DNA of 64,000 nucleotides. Source: Polyangiaceae bacterium (GTDB lineage: Bacteria; Myxococcota_A; Polyangia; Polyangiales; Polyangiaceae). The position numbers and the translations under genes are program-made. The notes below the pieces were generated by a model. It saw only the letters and a program-made list of their open reading frames with translations, did not search any database and had not been told where the DNA came from. Shown one piece after another: positions 55,846-64,000 of this stretch (the first letter of the stretch is position 1; each line of letters begins with the position of its first letter). Location of the stretch: the NCBI GenBank assembly GCA_041389725.1, contig JAWKRG010000003.1, positions 806,001-870,000 on the forward strand, given 5' to 3'.

Positions 55846-56562
55846 CTAGCGAGGGCACACCGGCCCGGTGCCCAAGGCCACGTGGATGGGGCGGTCCTTG
55901 GCGGCAGGCCAATTCACGAACAGAGCTGCGCGGTCCTTCTCGCGGCAAATGCGCAGGGTCATCGTCTTGCCACGACGCAAGCGCACCACGTAGGAGGCGA
56001 TCTTGTCCTTGGTGAAGAGCTCGAAATAGTCCTGCTGGATCGTGCCGAAGTTGGTCATGTTCTCCACCCACTGGGGCTTGCCCATGCAGTTCACTCGCAG
56101 CCATTCGCGAACGACCTTCGAGCTGCACTCGTCGGGCCACGAGCCGCGACCTTGAGTGTTCACCGTTGGCGCGGCGTCCCACTCGGCAATGGTGGGTGGC
56201 GCTGAACGACCTTCTGGGATCTCAGGAACCTCGCCGTCAGCCAACGCCTTGGGCGCACGCTCGACTTCCGGCGCAGGCGCGGGTTCCGGGGCTGGAGCGG
56301 GCGCGGGTTGCTGCACGGGTTGGGGCTGTGCCTGTGGCTGCGCCGCGGTCGGCGGCGCGGTCACGCACTGACCGCCAGTGCAAACCAGACCATTGCGGCA
56401 CTCACGATCCGACGCGCACTTGCTCCCCGCAGAGCCGTCGTCTCCGGATTTGCATGCCAGAAGCGCAGCCAACACCGTCAGGAGAGTTGCGCTGACTCCG
56501 ACTCGCCCGCTTCGCGGATCTCGGGGTGTGGCAGAGCGAACACGTGCGTGCAGCTTGTACAT
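55846..56562 (-). CDS. Lipoprotein with Pro-rich stalk, function unknown
   Basis: A 238-residue lipoprotein; the signal peptide (SATLLTVLAALLAC) is preceded by a longer than usual basic N-terminal stretch. Lys follows the lipobox Cys. Then a Cys-containing short motif (CASDRECRNGLVCTGGQC), a Pro/Ala/Gln stalk of about 45 residues, and a C-terminal domain of about 110 residues with Trp and paired Cys (CSSKVVREWLRVNCMGK, TMTLRICREKDRAALFVNW). It is convergent with the esterase, 3 bases between stops. No function is readable. Confidence 0.7.
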   Translation of the reverse strand: MYKLHARVRSATPRDPRSGRVGVSATLLTVLAALLACKSGDDGSAGSKCASDRECRNGLVCTGGQCVTAPPTAAQPQAQPQPVQQPAPAPAPEPAPAPEVERAPKALADGEVPEIPEGRSAPPTIAEWDAAPTVNTQGRGSWPDECSSKVVREWLRVNCMGKPQWVENMTNFGTIQQDYFELFTKDKIASYVVRLRRGKTMTLRICREKDRAALFVNWPAAKDRPIHVALGTGPVCPR

Positions 56563-56786
56563 GTGACAGACGATAGACCAATCCTCATGGCAGCTGCAGC
56601 ACAGAGTGGACCGAAAATATTCTAGGCGCGACTTCAGCCTGGTTGGCCAGGTGACCCCGTCGCGCTTGGCGGGAGTAGCGCTCCGCGCCGCCGTGGGGCG
56701 AGACCCAACAAACTCCAGCCAAACTCACAGTCCCGGCCTGCGTGCGACGCATCTGCCGAGAGCGCCCTCTCGCGAGTTACCGGCTC

Positions 56787-57248
56787 TTACAGCTTGCGCT
56801 CGTCGTCATCTTCCTTCAGCTCGCCCCCCAGGCAGCGCACGCCGAGCTTCAAGAAGTCCGTGGCGGTGATGATGCCGACGAGCTTGTCTTCACCGTCGAC
56901 GATGGGGATGCAGCCGAGGCGCCCTTCCCACATGAGTCGAGCGGCATCCAGCAGACTGTCCTCCGCTCGCATGGTCAGCACTTCCTTCTGCATGATGGAC
57001 CCCAGGGGCTGCTTGCCGATGAGGGCATCACGGTCGTCTGCGCGGTCCGATAGCCACGACGACGACGCATGCAGCAGGTCGGAGCGCGTGACCAGGCCGA
57101 TCAACTTGCCGTCCTCCACGATCGGCAGGTGGCGAAAGCGGTAGCGCTCCATGCCCTCGCGCAGGTCCCGGATGGGTTCGTCGGCCCTCCCGGTGATCAC
57201 TTTGCGAGTCATCAGTTCGGCGATGGTCTTCGGTAGCTCGTCTGCCAT
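56787..57248 (-). CDS. Double CBS-domain protein
   Basis: A 153-residue protein made of two CBS modules: residues 9-60 (MTRKVITGRADEPIRDLREG, RHLPIVEDGKLIGLVTRSDL) and 83-140 (IMQKEVLTMRAEDSLLDAA, CIPIVDGEDKLVGIITATDF). CBS pairs bind adenine nucleotides and gate enzymes or channels. It is single-domain, so probably a soluble regulator of an unknown partner. The tail is acidic (GGELKEDDDERKL). Next to the aldo/keto reductase on the other strand. Confidence 0.9.
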   Translation of the reverse strand: MADELPKTIAELMTRKVITGRADEPIRDLREGMERYRFRHLPIVEDGKLIGLVTRSDLLHASSSWLSDRADDRDALIGKQPLGSIMQKEVLTMRAEDSLLDAARLMWEGRLGCIPIVDGEDKLVGIITATDFLKLGVRCLGGELKEDDDERKL

Positions 57249-57462
57249 GGGACGCTCATCCTATCCGCGCCCCTGACCCCTGTCATCCGCGAGTCCCGCG
57301 GAATCTGCTTCGCGATTCCTGATGGCCGAAGCGGTGGGATTCCCACACGCCACCCGCATCGAGCCCCGATGGTGACCGACCGCATCGCCGCCAAAGGCCT
57401 TGACGAAGGCCCACTGCACCCCCAAGCCTTGGCTCCGTCGTTCGCAACCAAAGGAGAGGGCA

Positions 57463-58488
<1,026 letters not shown>

Positions 58489-58496
58489 TTGCGCAG

Positions 58497-58590
58497 CTAC
58501 TCCGCGTCCGAACGGACTCGTCGCGTCGCACTCCGCGACCGAACCGAACTCGTCGCGCAACTACTCCGCGTCCGGACCCGACTCGTCGAC
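58497..58590 (-). repeat. Degenerate triple repeat at the 3' end of the glucosaminidase gene
   Basis: Three imperfect copies of about 32 bases (58497-58525, 58526-58557, 58558-58590) share CTCCGCGNCCG and GACTCGTCG-type cores. The third copy includes the last codons and stop of the glucosaminidase gene; the other two lie beyond the stop, in the gap before the convergent aldo/keto reductase. This recalls the 3' duplication near 37716. Confidence 0.6.
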
Positions 58591-60309
58591 CTTCAACAAG
58601 TGGGCATGCTTGCGCAGGAACTCCCGGGCCAAACTGATGACGGAGCGCACGTAGTGGCTCGGGCGCTCCGTGAAGAAGCCGCCTTGATCCAAGCGTAGGA
58701 TGAAGGTCTGCGGATCTCCGCGACGGGCTGCGGCAAAGGCCGCAGGGTAGCGCCGCGCCAGCATCTTCACGTAGTCGTAGGCGCCGTGGTCTGCGCTCTC
58801 GTAGGCGCGGAATCGACTGCGCACACGGCGTGGGCCGTCGTCGGTTTCCTCCCAGGTCGACCAGGGCGCACTGCCACCGTCAGGCGCGCGGCCTTTGAGG
58901 CCTGCATAGTTGTAGTCGACCATCCAACGCCCGCGACCCGTCTCGAGGGCCCATTGGGCCCACAGTACGCTGATGACTTCTTTGGTGGCGTCCTCTCCGG
59001 TGACGCGTTCGAAGGCCAGTGCCAGCGTCTTGGTCGCTTCTTCCGCCGTCATGGGGGTGGGCCGGCGCGGGCGATCCACAGGCTTCGCGGGCTTGGGCGT
59101 GGGCGCCTTGCCGGTCGTCGCGGTAGCGGATTGCGCGCTCTCGCGGGTCGTACGCTTCGCTGCCTGCTCCTGCGATCGCTTGCGCTCGGCATCGGCTCGC
59201 CTGGCCTCGGCCTCCCGCCGCTCGCGCTCGCGCTGCAACGCGGCCGCCACTCCCTGCTGGCGCTTTGCCTCTGCAGCCGCCATGGCGCGGAGCCGCTCCG
59301 CCTCCTCGAGCTGGTGCTTGCGCTCAGCCTCCGCCGCTCGCGCTCGCTCGACTGCGGCTTCGTGTGCCCGCTCCGCTTCGACACGTTTGCGCTCGGCCTC
59401 GGCGAGTCGAGTGCGCTCGGTTTCGGCGCGCGTGCGTTCGGCTTCGGCCACGCGAGTGCGTTCGGCTTCAGCGGCGCGAGTACGTTCCGCTTCGGCGGCC
59501 CGAGTGCGTTCGGCTTCAGCGGCGCGAGTACGTTCCGCTTCGGCGGCCCGAGTGCGTTCGGCTTCAGCGGCGCGAGTACGTTCCGCTTCGGCGGCCCGAG
59601 CGCGTTCCGCTTCGACGGCGCGAACTCGTTCCGCTTCGGCTTCCTTCGCGCGGTGTGCTGCCGCCTCCAACGCTTCACGCTTCTCTTGTGCGGCAGCCAG
59701 CTGCCGCTGCCTACGCTCGGCTTGCGTCTTCGCCTTTTCCTGCAAACGCAGGTAGTGCGCGTGAAGCTCGGCGCGGCGCTTCTCGTGCCCAACGGCCAGC
59801 TTGCGCTGACGTTCTGCCTCGCGTTCCGCAGCCAGTTGCCTTTCCTCGGCGACCGCCAGCTGGCGAGTTCGCGATTCCTCTTCTTCTTCTCTCTTGGCTT
59901 CCTTCAACGCGGCGGCCTCGCGCTTCTCGCGATCCAGCTCCCAGGGTTCCTTGGGTGGCGCGACTTGGTGCACCGCGGCGAGGGCTGCCAGTGCGGCGTC
60001 GGCGCTGCGCGTGACCCGCAATCCACGCTGAAGCCGATGCAACTCGGGCACGTTTCCGTCGTCGGAGAAGATCGAGGGCGGTAGCGCGTCCTTGGGTTGT
60101 TCCGGCTCTTTGCTCACGGACCGAGTTGCCGCGCGCGCGGGCCGATCGTGCCCGAGGCTAAAGCCCACCAGTGCGAGAGTCACCGCACAGGCGGCGAGGG
60201 CAGGCCCCGCGTCCGTCACGTGCGCGCGCAGGAGCCCCAAAAACATGCGGCGGCGCGGACTCGAGGGCAGGCGGAAAGGACGCATGGGACGGGTGCACGC
60301 GAATTTCAC
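58561..60309 (-). CDS. Membrane-anchored glucosaminidase-fold protein with long Arg/Glu/Ala coiled coil
   Basis: A 582-residue protein. An N-terminal hydrophobic segment (PALAACAVTLALVGFSLG) follows a basic start and acts as anchor or signal. Residues about 120-400 are a long charged coiled coil, with a perfect repeat block AAEAERTR. The last 150 residues form a glucosaminidase/lysozyme-like domain: VISVLWAQWALETGRGRWM with the catalytic Glu at about 456, then DYNYAGLKG, FRAYESADHGAYDYVKMLARRY. It resembles FlgJ/autolysin muramidase domains that cut peptidoglycan; the coiled coil may reach across the periplasm. Start uncertain by about 20 residues. Convergent with the aldo/keto reductase. Confidence 0.85.
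   Translation of the reverse strand: MKFACTRPMRPFRLPSSPRRRMFLGLLRAHVTDAGPALAACAVTLALVGFSLGHDRPARAATRSVSKEPEQPKDALPPSIFSDDGNVPELHRLQRGLRVTRSADAALAALAAVHQVAPPKEPWELDREKREAAALKEAKREEEEESRTRQLAVAEERQLAAEREAERQRKLAVGHEKRRAELHAHYLRLQEKAKTQAERRQRQLAAAQEKREALEAAAHRAKEAEAERVRAVEAERARAAEAERTRAAEAERTRAAEAERTRAAEAERTRAAEAERTRAAEAERTRVAEAERTRAETERTRLAEAERKRVEAERAHEAAVERARAAEAERKHQLEEAERLRAMAAAEAKRQQGVAAALQRERERREAEARRADAERKRSQEQAAKRTTRESAQSATATTGKAPTPKPAKPVDRPRRPTPMTAEEATKTLALAFERVTGEDATKEVISVLWAQWALETGRGRWMVDYNYAGLKGRAPDGGSAPWSTWEETDDGPRRVRSRFRAYESADHGAYDYVKMLARRYPAAFAAARRGDPQTFILRLDQGGFFTERPSHYVRSVISLAREFLRKHAHLLKVDESGPDAE
59456..59599 (-). repeat. 48-bp tandem repeat, three copies, encoding the coiled coil
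   Basis: The same 48 bases recur exactly at 59456, 59504 and 59552 on the plus-strand coordinates, in frame, each encoding two RAAEAERT-type octads. Perfect identity at the DNA level indicates recent expansion, so the coiled-coil length probably varies between strains. Confidence 0.9.
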
Positions 60310-60434
60310 CGTGCTTCGCGCCTTGGGGCCAAATATGCGCTGGCTCGCGGCTTACATAAGCGGGCCATCCCCGCTCAATCCAGGGCTCGCGCTTCGCACT
60401 CGCTCCCCCTCTGTCCGCAGGGGAACACGGCAAG

Positions 60435-60486
60435 TGGTTCAACAACCAGTGTGAAACACGCACACCTTGGGGCACTGGTTCAACAA
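60435..60486. promoter_or_regulatory. Direct and inverted repeats upstream of fabH
   Basis: TGGTTCAACAA occurs at 60435-60445 and 60476-60486, spaced 41 bases (about four helical turns). AACCAGTG (60444-60451) and CACTGGTT (60473-60480) form an inverted pair. The repeats lie 115-165 bases before the GTG start of the FabH gene, a plausible operator for a fatty-acid regulator. A weak TTGACA follows at 60512-60517. The rest of the 289-base gap to the glucosaminidase gene has no gene. Confidence 0.4.
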
Positions 60487-60598
60487 GTCTGTCACGATAT
60501 GGTCGGCTGCGTTGACACGGGCTTTGGCCGAAGCGTAGAGACCGCGGCGCCCCACGGCGTGCACATGGGGAGTGTGCTGGGGCAGATCGGAGTCTGAC

Positions 60599-61630
60599 GT
60601 GCCCAACGCTTACATCTCGGGAACTGGCGGCTACGTCCCACCTCGGGTGGTGACCAACCAAGATCTAGTCGAGCAGTACGGCATCGACACCAGCGACGAC
60701 TGGATCATCCAGCGAACAGGGATCCGCGAGCGCCGCTTCGTGGAAGAGGGCGTGTACACCAGCGACCTGGCCGTACCCGCATGCGAGATGGCGATCAAGA
60801 ACGCCGGTCTGAACAAGACCGACATCGACCTGATCATCCTCGCCACGCTGTCACCGGATCATCACTTTCCCGGGACGGGTGTCTACCTGCAACGCAAGTT
60901 GGGCCTACCCGAGGGCGACAATGCCAAGTTCGTTCCCTGCTTGGACATTCGCAACCAGTGCAGCGGCTTCTTGTACGGGCTGGCGACCGCCTCGGGCATG
61001 ATCCAGAGCGGCCAGCTCAAGCACGTGCTGGTGGTGGGCTCGGAAGTCCATTCACACGCCATCGACTTGACGACCCGCGGTCGCACCGTTTCGACGCTGT
61101 TTGGCGACGGCGCAGGTGCCGTGGTGGTCAGCGCCACCGACGAGGATCGCGGCATTCGCGGTTGGCACCTCGGCGCGGATGGACGCTACGCCGACAACCT
61201 CAGCCTCAAGGTGTGGGACATCAGTCGCGCTCCCTACTTCCCCGTGGGAGACGACGGGACGGGTCAGGTCTCCGCGGAGATGATGTGGCCCTACATGGAG
61301 GGCAAGGTCGTGTTCAAGCACGCCGTCACGCGCATGGTCGAAACCCTGATGCAGACTTGCGCCAAGCACGATCTCACCAAGGACGACATCGACCTGTTTT
61401 TCTTCCACCAGGCCAATCTGCGCATCAACGAGTACATCGCGAACATGATCGGCCTGCCGCCCGAGAAGGTGCCGAGTAACATCGAGAAGTACGGCAACAC
61501 CACGGCTGCGACGATCCCGCTGCTGCTCGAGGAAGCGGAGCGCACCGGCAAGCTCGAGCGCGGCATGAAGATCGCCATGGTCGCCTTCGGTTCCGGTTTC
61601 ACCTGGGGTTCCGCCATCGTCGATTGGTGA
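60599..61630 (+). CDS. fabH: Beta-ketoacyl-ACP synthase III (FabH family)
   Basis: A 343-residue KAS III from GTG 60599 with GGAG 7 bases upstream. The catalytic triad is intact: Cys121 in NQCSGFLYG, His in FHQANLRI and Asn in YGNTTAAT. Other signatures are DDWIIQRTGIRERRF and LFGDGAGAVV. It starts fatty-acid synthesis by condensing acetyl- or branched acyl-CoA with malonyl-ACP, or makes a special acyl chain or quinolone-type product. It stands alone, with no fab genes beside it, and is followed by an unrelated lipoprotein gene 7 bases downstream. A housekeeping or a secondary-metabolite role cannot be separated from sequence alone. Confidence 0.93.
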   Translation: MPNAYISGTGGYVPPRVVTNQDLVEQYGIDTSDDWIIQRTGIRERRFVEEGVYTSDLAVPACEMAIKNAGLNKTDIDLIILATLSPDHHFPGTGVYLQRKLGLPEGDNAKFVPCLDIRNQCSGFLYGLATASGMIQSGQLKHVLVVGSEVHSHAIDLTTRGRTVSTLFGDGAGAVVVSATDEDRGIRGWHLGADGRYADNLSLKVWDISRAPYFPVGDDGTGQVSAEMMWPYMEGKVVFKHAVTRMVETLMQTCAKHDLTKDDIDLFFFHQANLRINEYIANMIGLPPEKVPSNIEKYGNTTAATIPLLLEEAERTGKLERGMKIAMVAFGSGFTWGSAIVDW

Positions 61631-61637
61631 CGGGCAC

Positions 61638-62567
61638 ATGGGGAAGCTCCCGCTGCTGTTGAGCTGCACGCTGCTCGGTTGCGGCGCGAACGCGACGCAA
61701 GGGCCTGCGGCTGCACCTCCACCAAGCCCCAGAGACGAACCCGCCACACCTTGGTCGAGCCTCTCTGTGCCGCAGCTCGAAGAGCACTGTGCGCAGCAGC
61801 GCGCGGCGGCCTGTGAGGAACTGGGCAATCGGGTCCGCTTCGAGCGCGGCCCCGACGGCGGCGCCGAGCGAGCGGCGGCGTTGTACCTTCGCGCCTGTGA
61901 AGGGGGCGCCGCCACGAGCTGCGCGCAGTTGGGGGGCATGCTGCAGACCGGCGAAGGCGTCGCTGCGAACACGGATCAGGCCGCGACCTTCTACGAGCGA
62001 GCCTGCAAGGGAGGCGTAGCGCTAGCGTGCACCAGCTTGGGCGTACTGTGGGCCGGAGCCGGAAAGAATCTGCCGCGCGCCCGAGAGCTGCTGAACACTG
62101 GCTGTGACTCGGGCCACGCAGCGGCGTGCGCGTATTTGGCCACCCTCTACTATGAAGGCAGCGGCGGCCCGCGAGACACGGAACGCGCTGCCACTCTGCT
62201 CCAGCGCGCTTGCGACGCGAATCTGGCGGAAGCCTGCACCATGCTGGGCACCGTGTTGGAAAAGGCCAGCGACGACCCGGCGAAGCTCGTGCGCGCCCGC
62301 AAGGCCTTCGAACTGAGCTGCAACCAGGACGACGCACTGGGCTGCGCCGGCCTGGGCCGTGCTTTGTGGTCCGGTGCGGGAGGCGCGCGCGATCCCGATC
62401 GCGCGATGTCGCTTTGGATCAATGCCTGCGATCGCGACGTTGGCCGGGCCTGCTGGGACTTGTCGCGGGCGCACACCGAACGCAAGGAACCCGACGCCGC
62501 TGCACAAGCTGCCGCGCGCGCGTGCAAGCAGGGGATTGCCGAAGCCTGCAGCACGGCCCCACCCTGA
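61638..62567 (+). CDS. Sel1-repeat lipoprotein with Cys pairs (Hcp-like)
   Basis: A 309-residue lipoprotein, lipobox LLGC. Residues 55-309 are about seven Sel1-type helix-turn-helix repeats of 34-40 residues, each with the pattern 'ACExGxAxSCxxLGxML' and two Cys seven to nine residues apart (ACEGGAATSC, ACKGGVALAC, GCDSGHAAAC, ACDANLAEAC). This matches the Cys-rich Sel1 family (Helicobacter Hcp type), where each repeat is closed by a disulfide. It probably acts as a secreted protein-protein adaptor. It follows fabH by 7 bases; ribosome-binding site unclear. Confidence 0.85.
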   Translation: MGKLPLLLSCTLLGCGANATQGPAAAPPPSPRDEPATPWSSLSVPQLEEHCAQQRAAACEELGNRVRFERGPDGGAERAAALYLRACEGGAATSCAQLGGMLQTGEGVAANTDQAATFYERACKGGVALACTSLGVLWAGAGKNLPRARELLNTGCDSGHAAACAYLATLYYEGSGGPRDTERAATLLQRACDANLAEACTMLGTVLEKASDDPAKLVRARKAFELSCNQDDALGCAGLGRALWSGAGGARDPDRAMSLWINACDRDVGRACWDLSRAHTERKEPDAAAQAAARACKQGIAEACSTAPP

Positions 62568-62608
62568 CCCAAGCCCTGGTGCTTGCCGGTCGGAGCTTCG
62601 GCAATCGC

Positions 62609-64000
62609 TCAGATGCCGTCGCCCCACACGCGTCCGCGAGGTACGTCGAGTTGCCCGGCGCGAACGGCTCGGTGCAAGGGATGAAACTGCTCGAAGCGTT
62701 CGCGCTCGTGCCCCGCAGAGAAGCGCAGGGCGAGCTTGTCGAGCAATCCGCGGGCACGTTCGACACTACGCCTCGCCGCAGCGCGGTGCCCACTGCGAGA
62801 CTGTATGATCGCCTCCAACCACAGTGCTTCCAGATGCGTGCTGAACACGTCGGCGAGCTGCAGCGCGTCCGTGGAGAGCTGGCGAGCGCGCCGAATGGCG
62901 CTCAATGCACCCCGCGTGTCGCCGGCTGCATCGCGTACCAAGGCTTCCGTCACGGCGTGGCGGCGCCGGGCCTCGGCTAGCGAATCCACGCCCGGCAACG
63001 CCGCGAGGGTGGCCAGCAGCGAACGTGCTTCTTCCAGGTCTCCCGGTTGCCCACGCAACAGCAGGGAGCGGATGATCCCCGACAGCGCGTGAGAATCCTG
63101 CACGGCTACTCCGCGCTCGAGGTTTCCGGCGTGCCCCTGCCGATACCAGTCGAGGGCAGCGTCGACGTCCCCGCGCAGCAGACACAGGTCGCCGAGATTC
63201 GACTTCGCCAGGGACACGATCACCGGCTGAGCCGTTCCTCTGGCGCGCATCACTTCGCTCAGCTCGCGCTCGCCATCTTCCAACCGACCGATCGCCAGAA
63301 AGAAGCCGCCGAGGTTGTTGCGCGTGAGCAGCACGGAAGCCGTGAGGCCCAGTTGCAGCTTCAGCCGCAGAGCGCGCTCCAGGCTGGACACGGCTTCGGG
63401 AATGAGTCCCAACCATTGGCACACGGTTCCCAAGTTGTTGAGCGCCTTGGCCTCGGCCTCGGGACTGCCCGCGTCCCGCGCGACCTGCACGGCACGCCGG
63501 TAGAGTCCGCGCGCGCGGCGGGCCTTGCCCACTTCGCGCGCCGCGTTGCCCATGTTGCGCAGAGCGTCGGAGGCCAGCACGGGATCCCCTACGGCTCGCG
63601 CCGCAGATTGGGCGCGCGCAGCGCACTGGGCGCAGTCCTCGGGCGCACCCAGGCGCAGGTGCGCCAGGCTGGCGCCAAGCCAAGCTCGAGCTTCCACGTC
63701 CCGGGCTTTCGCGGCCTGCGCCTGGCGCGCTGCGGCGAGGTAGTGCTGCAGTGCATGGCCGAGTTCGCCGAACTCGTCGTCGAAGCGCGCCTTCTCGATC
63801 GCCATCCTCGCATGGTCGTGGGCCGTCGCTCGCCCGGCGAAGGCCGCGGTCGCCTCGTCGAGCGATAGCCGCGCCTGCTCCGCATCGCCGAAGTCGATGT
63901 GGGCCCGAGCCCGTCGCAACAGCACCTGGGGACGCAACACGTCGTCGTCGACAGCGTGCTCCTCGAGCGCCCCCAGCGCGCCCTGCATCTCGTGCCGCAT
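62609..64000 (-). CDS. Tetratricopeptide repeat protein (5' end outside window)
   Basis: 463 residues are visible; the frame reaches the right edge, so the N-terminus is probably missing. The whole visible part is TPR helices with the typical Ala/Gly pattern (ALRNMGNAAREVGKARRARG, ALNNLGTVCQWLGLIPEAVS, ALDWYRQGHAGNLERG). The C-terminal RFSAGHERERFEQFHPLH resembles the end of large myxobacterial kinase- or AAA-ATPase-TPR proteins, so an N-terminal kinase or ATPase may lie upstream. No catalytic motif is in the visible part. Confidence 0.8.
   Translation of the reverse strand: MRHEMQGALGALEEHAVDDDVLRPQVLLRRARAHIDFGDAEQARLSLDEATAAFAGRATAHDHARMAIEKARFDDEFGELGHALQHYLAAARQAQAAKARDVEARAWLGASLAHLRLGAPEDCAQCAARAQSAARAVGDPVLASDALRNMGNAAREVGKARRARGLYRRAVQVARDAGSPEAEAKALNNLGTVCQWLGLIPEAVSSLERALRLKLQLGLTASVLLTRNNLGGFFLAIGRLEDGERELSEVMRARGTAQPVIVSLAKSNLGDLCLLRGDVDAALDWYRQGHAGNLERGVAVQDSHALSGIIRSLLLRGQPGDLEEARSLLATLAALPGVDSLAEARRRHAVTEALVRDAAGDTRGALSAIRRARQLSTDALQLADVFSTHLEALWLEAIIQSRSGHRAAARRSVERARGLLDKLALRFSAGHERERFEQFHPLHRAVRAGQLDVPRGRVWGDGI

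Noticed and set aside
58786..60084. 432-codon open frame on the plus strand over the glucosaminidase gene
   Set aside because: Leu/Gly/Phe-rich repeats arise from reading the coiled-coil repeat backwards. The minus-strand frame has the enzyme domain and anchor.

Overview
The window is GC-rich DNA that looks like a chromosome of a myxobacterium (Myxococcota, probably class Polyangia). The evidence is the many lipoproteins whose lipobox cysteine is followed by a long Gly/Ser/Ala-rich stalk, several Ser/Thr protein kinases of the 'kinase + single membrane helix' type, an FHA-domain sigma-54 activator, a DUF4388 protein, zinc-ribbon/low-complexity proteins, and a CxxxxCH/CxxCH multi-heme-like lipoprotein. 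No rRNA, tRNA, CRISPR array, insertion sequence or phage gene was recognised. About 48 genes are supported. The first (complement 1-1820) and last (complement 62609-64000) run off the window.

Layout. 1-4.5 kb: zinc-ribbon protein, small unknown protein, DUF4388 protein, Gly-rich lipoprotein. 4.6-6.7 kb: alkylation repair pair (Ogt-type methyltransferase and an Ada/AlkA fusion). 6.75-12 kb: a ferredoxin-dependent 2-oxoacid oxidoreductase compressed into two double-fusion genes, then a lipoprotein with 18 heme-like motifs. 12.3-24 kb: secreted proteins and signalling, with two paralogous Ser/Thr kinases that both end in Trp-Trp-Arg, an FHA sigma-54 activator beside one of them, a three-gene envelope operon (LytM peptidase, hydrolase, TPR-like protein) and two more Gly-rich lipoproteins. 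24.2-51 kb: a dispersed set of genes recognisable as ygfK, a carbamate kinase, ygeW, ygeY, ssnA and a selenium-type xanthine dehydrogenase (xdhD-like). Into this set are interleaved a 1,766-residue kinase/ATPase/GAF/phosphatase with two partner-switching proteins, two tandem formylglycine-generating-enzyme-like paralogues, a broken metalloprotease gene with a pentanucleotide repeat at its start, a glutathione transferase, a SpoIID protein with somatomedin-B-like modules, and a 54-residue PCP-reductase-like protein. 51-64 kb: DUF362/CBM9 lipoprotein, Notum-like esterase, CBS protein, aldo/keto reductase, a coiled-coil glucosaminidase, a stand-alone FabH, a Sel1-repeat lipoprotein and a TPR protein.

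How the genes may work together. The ygfK/arcC/ygeW/ygeY/ssnA/xdhD families are the ones linked in Escherichia coli and gut anaerobes to anaerobic purine and uric-acid breakdown, where carbamoyl phosphate would feed carbamate kinase to give ATP. Here the YgfK homologue lacks the flavin/NADPH (GltD-like) half found in E. coli, and the xanthine dehydrogenase has no FAD subunit, so both appear to need a shared external electron carrier. Ferredoxin is a natural guess, given the nearby ferredoxin-type oxidoreductase. This is inference. It is the most interesting system in the window.

Limits: all calls are from reading the sequence and remembered family features. No database search was run. Start codons were chosen from ribosome-binding sites and signal peptides and could be wrong for a few genes.
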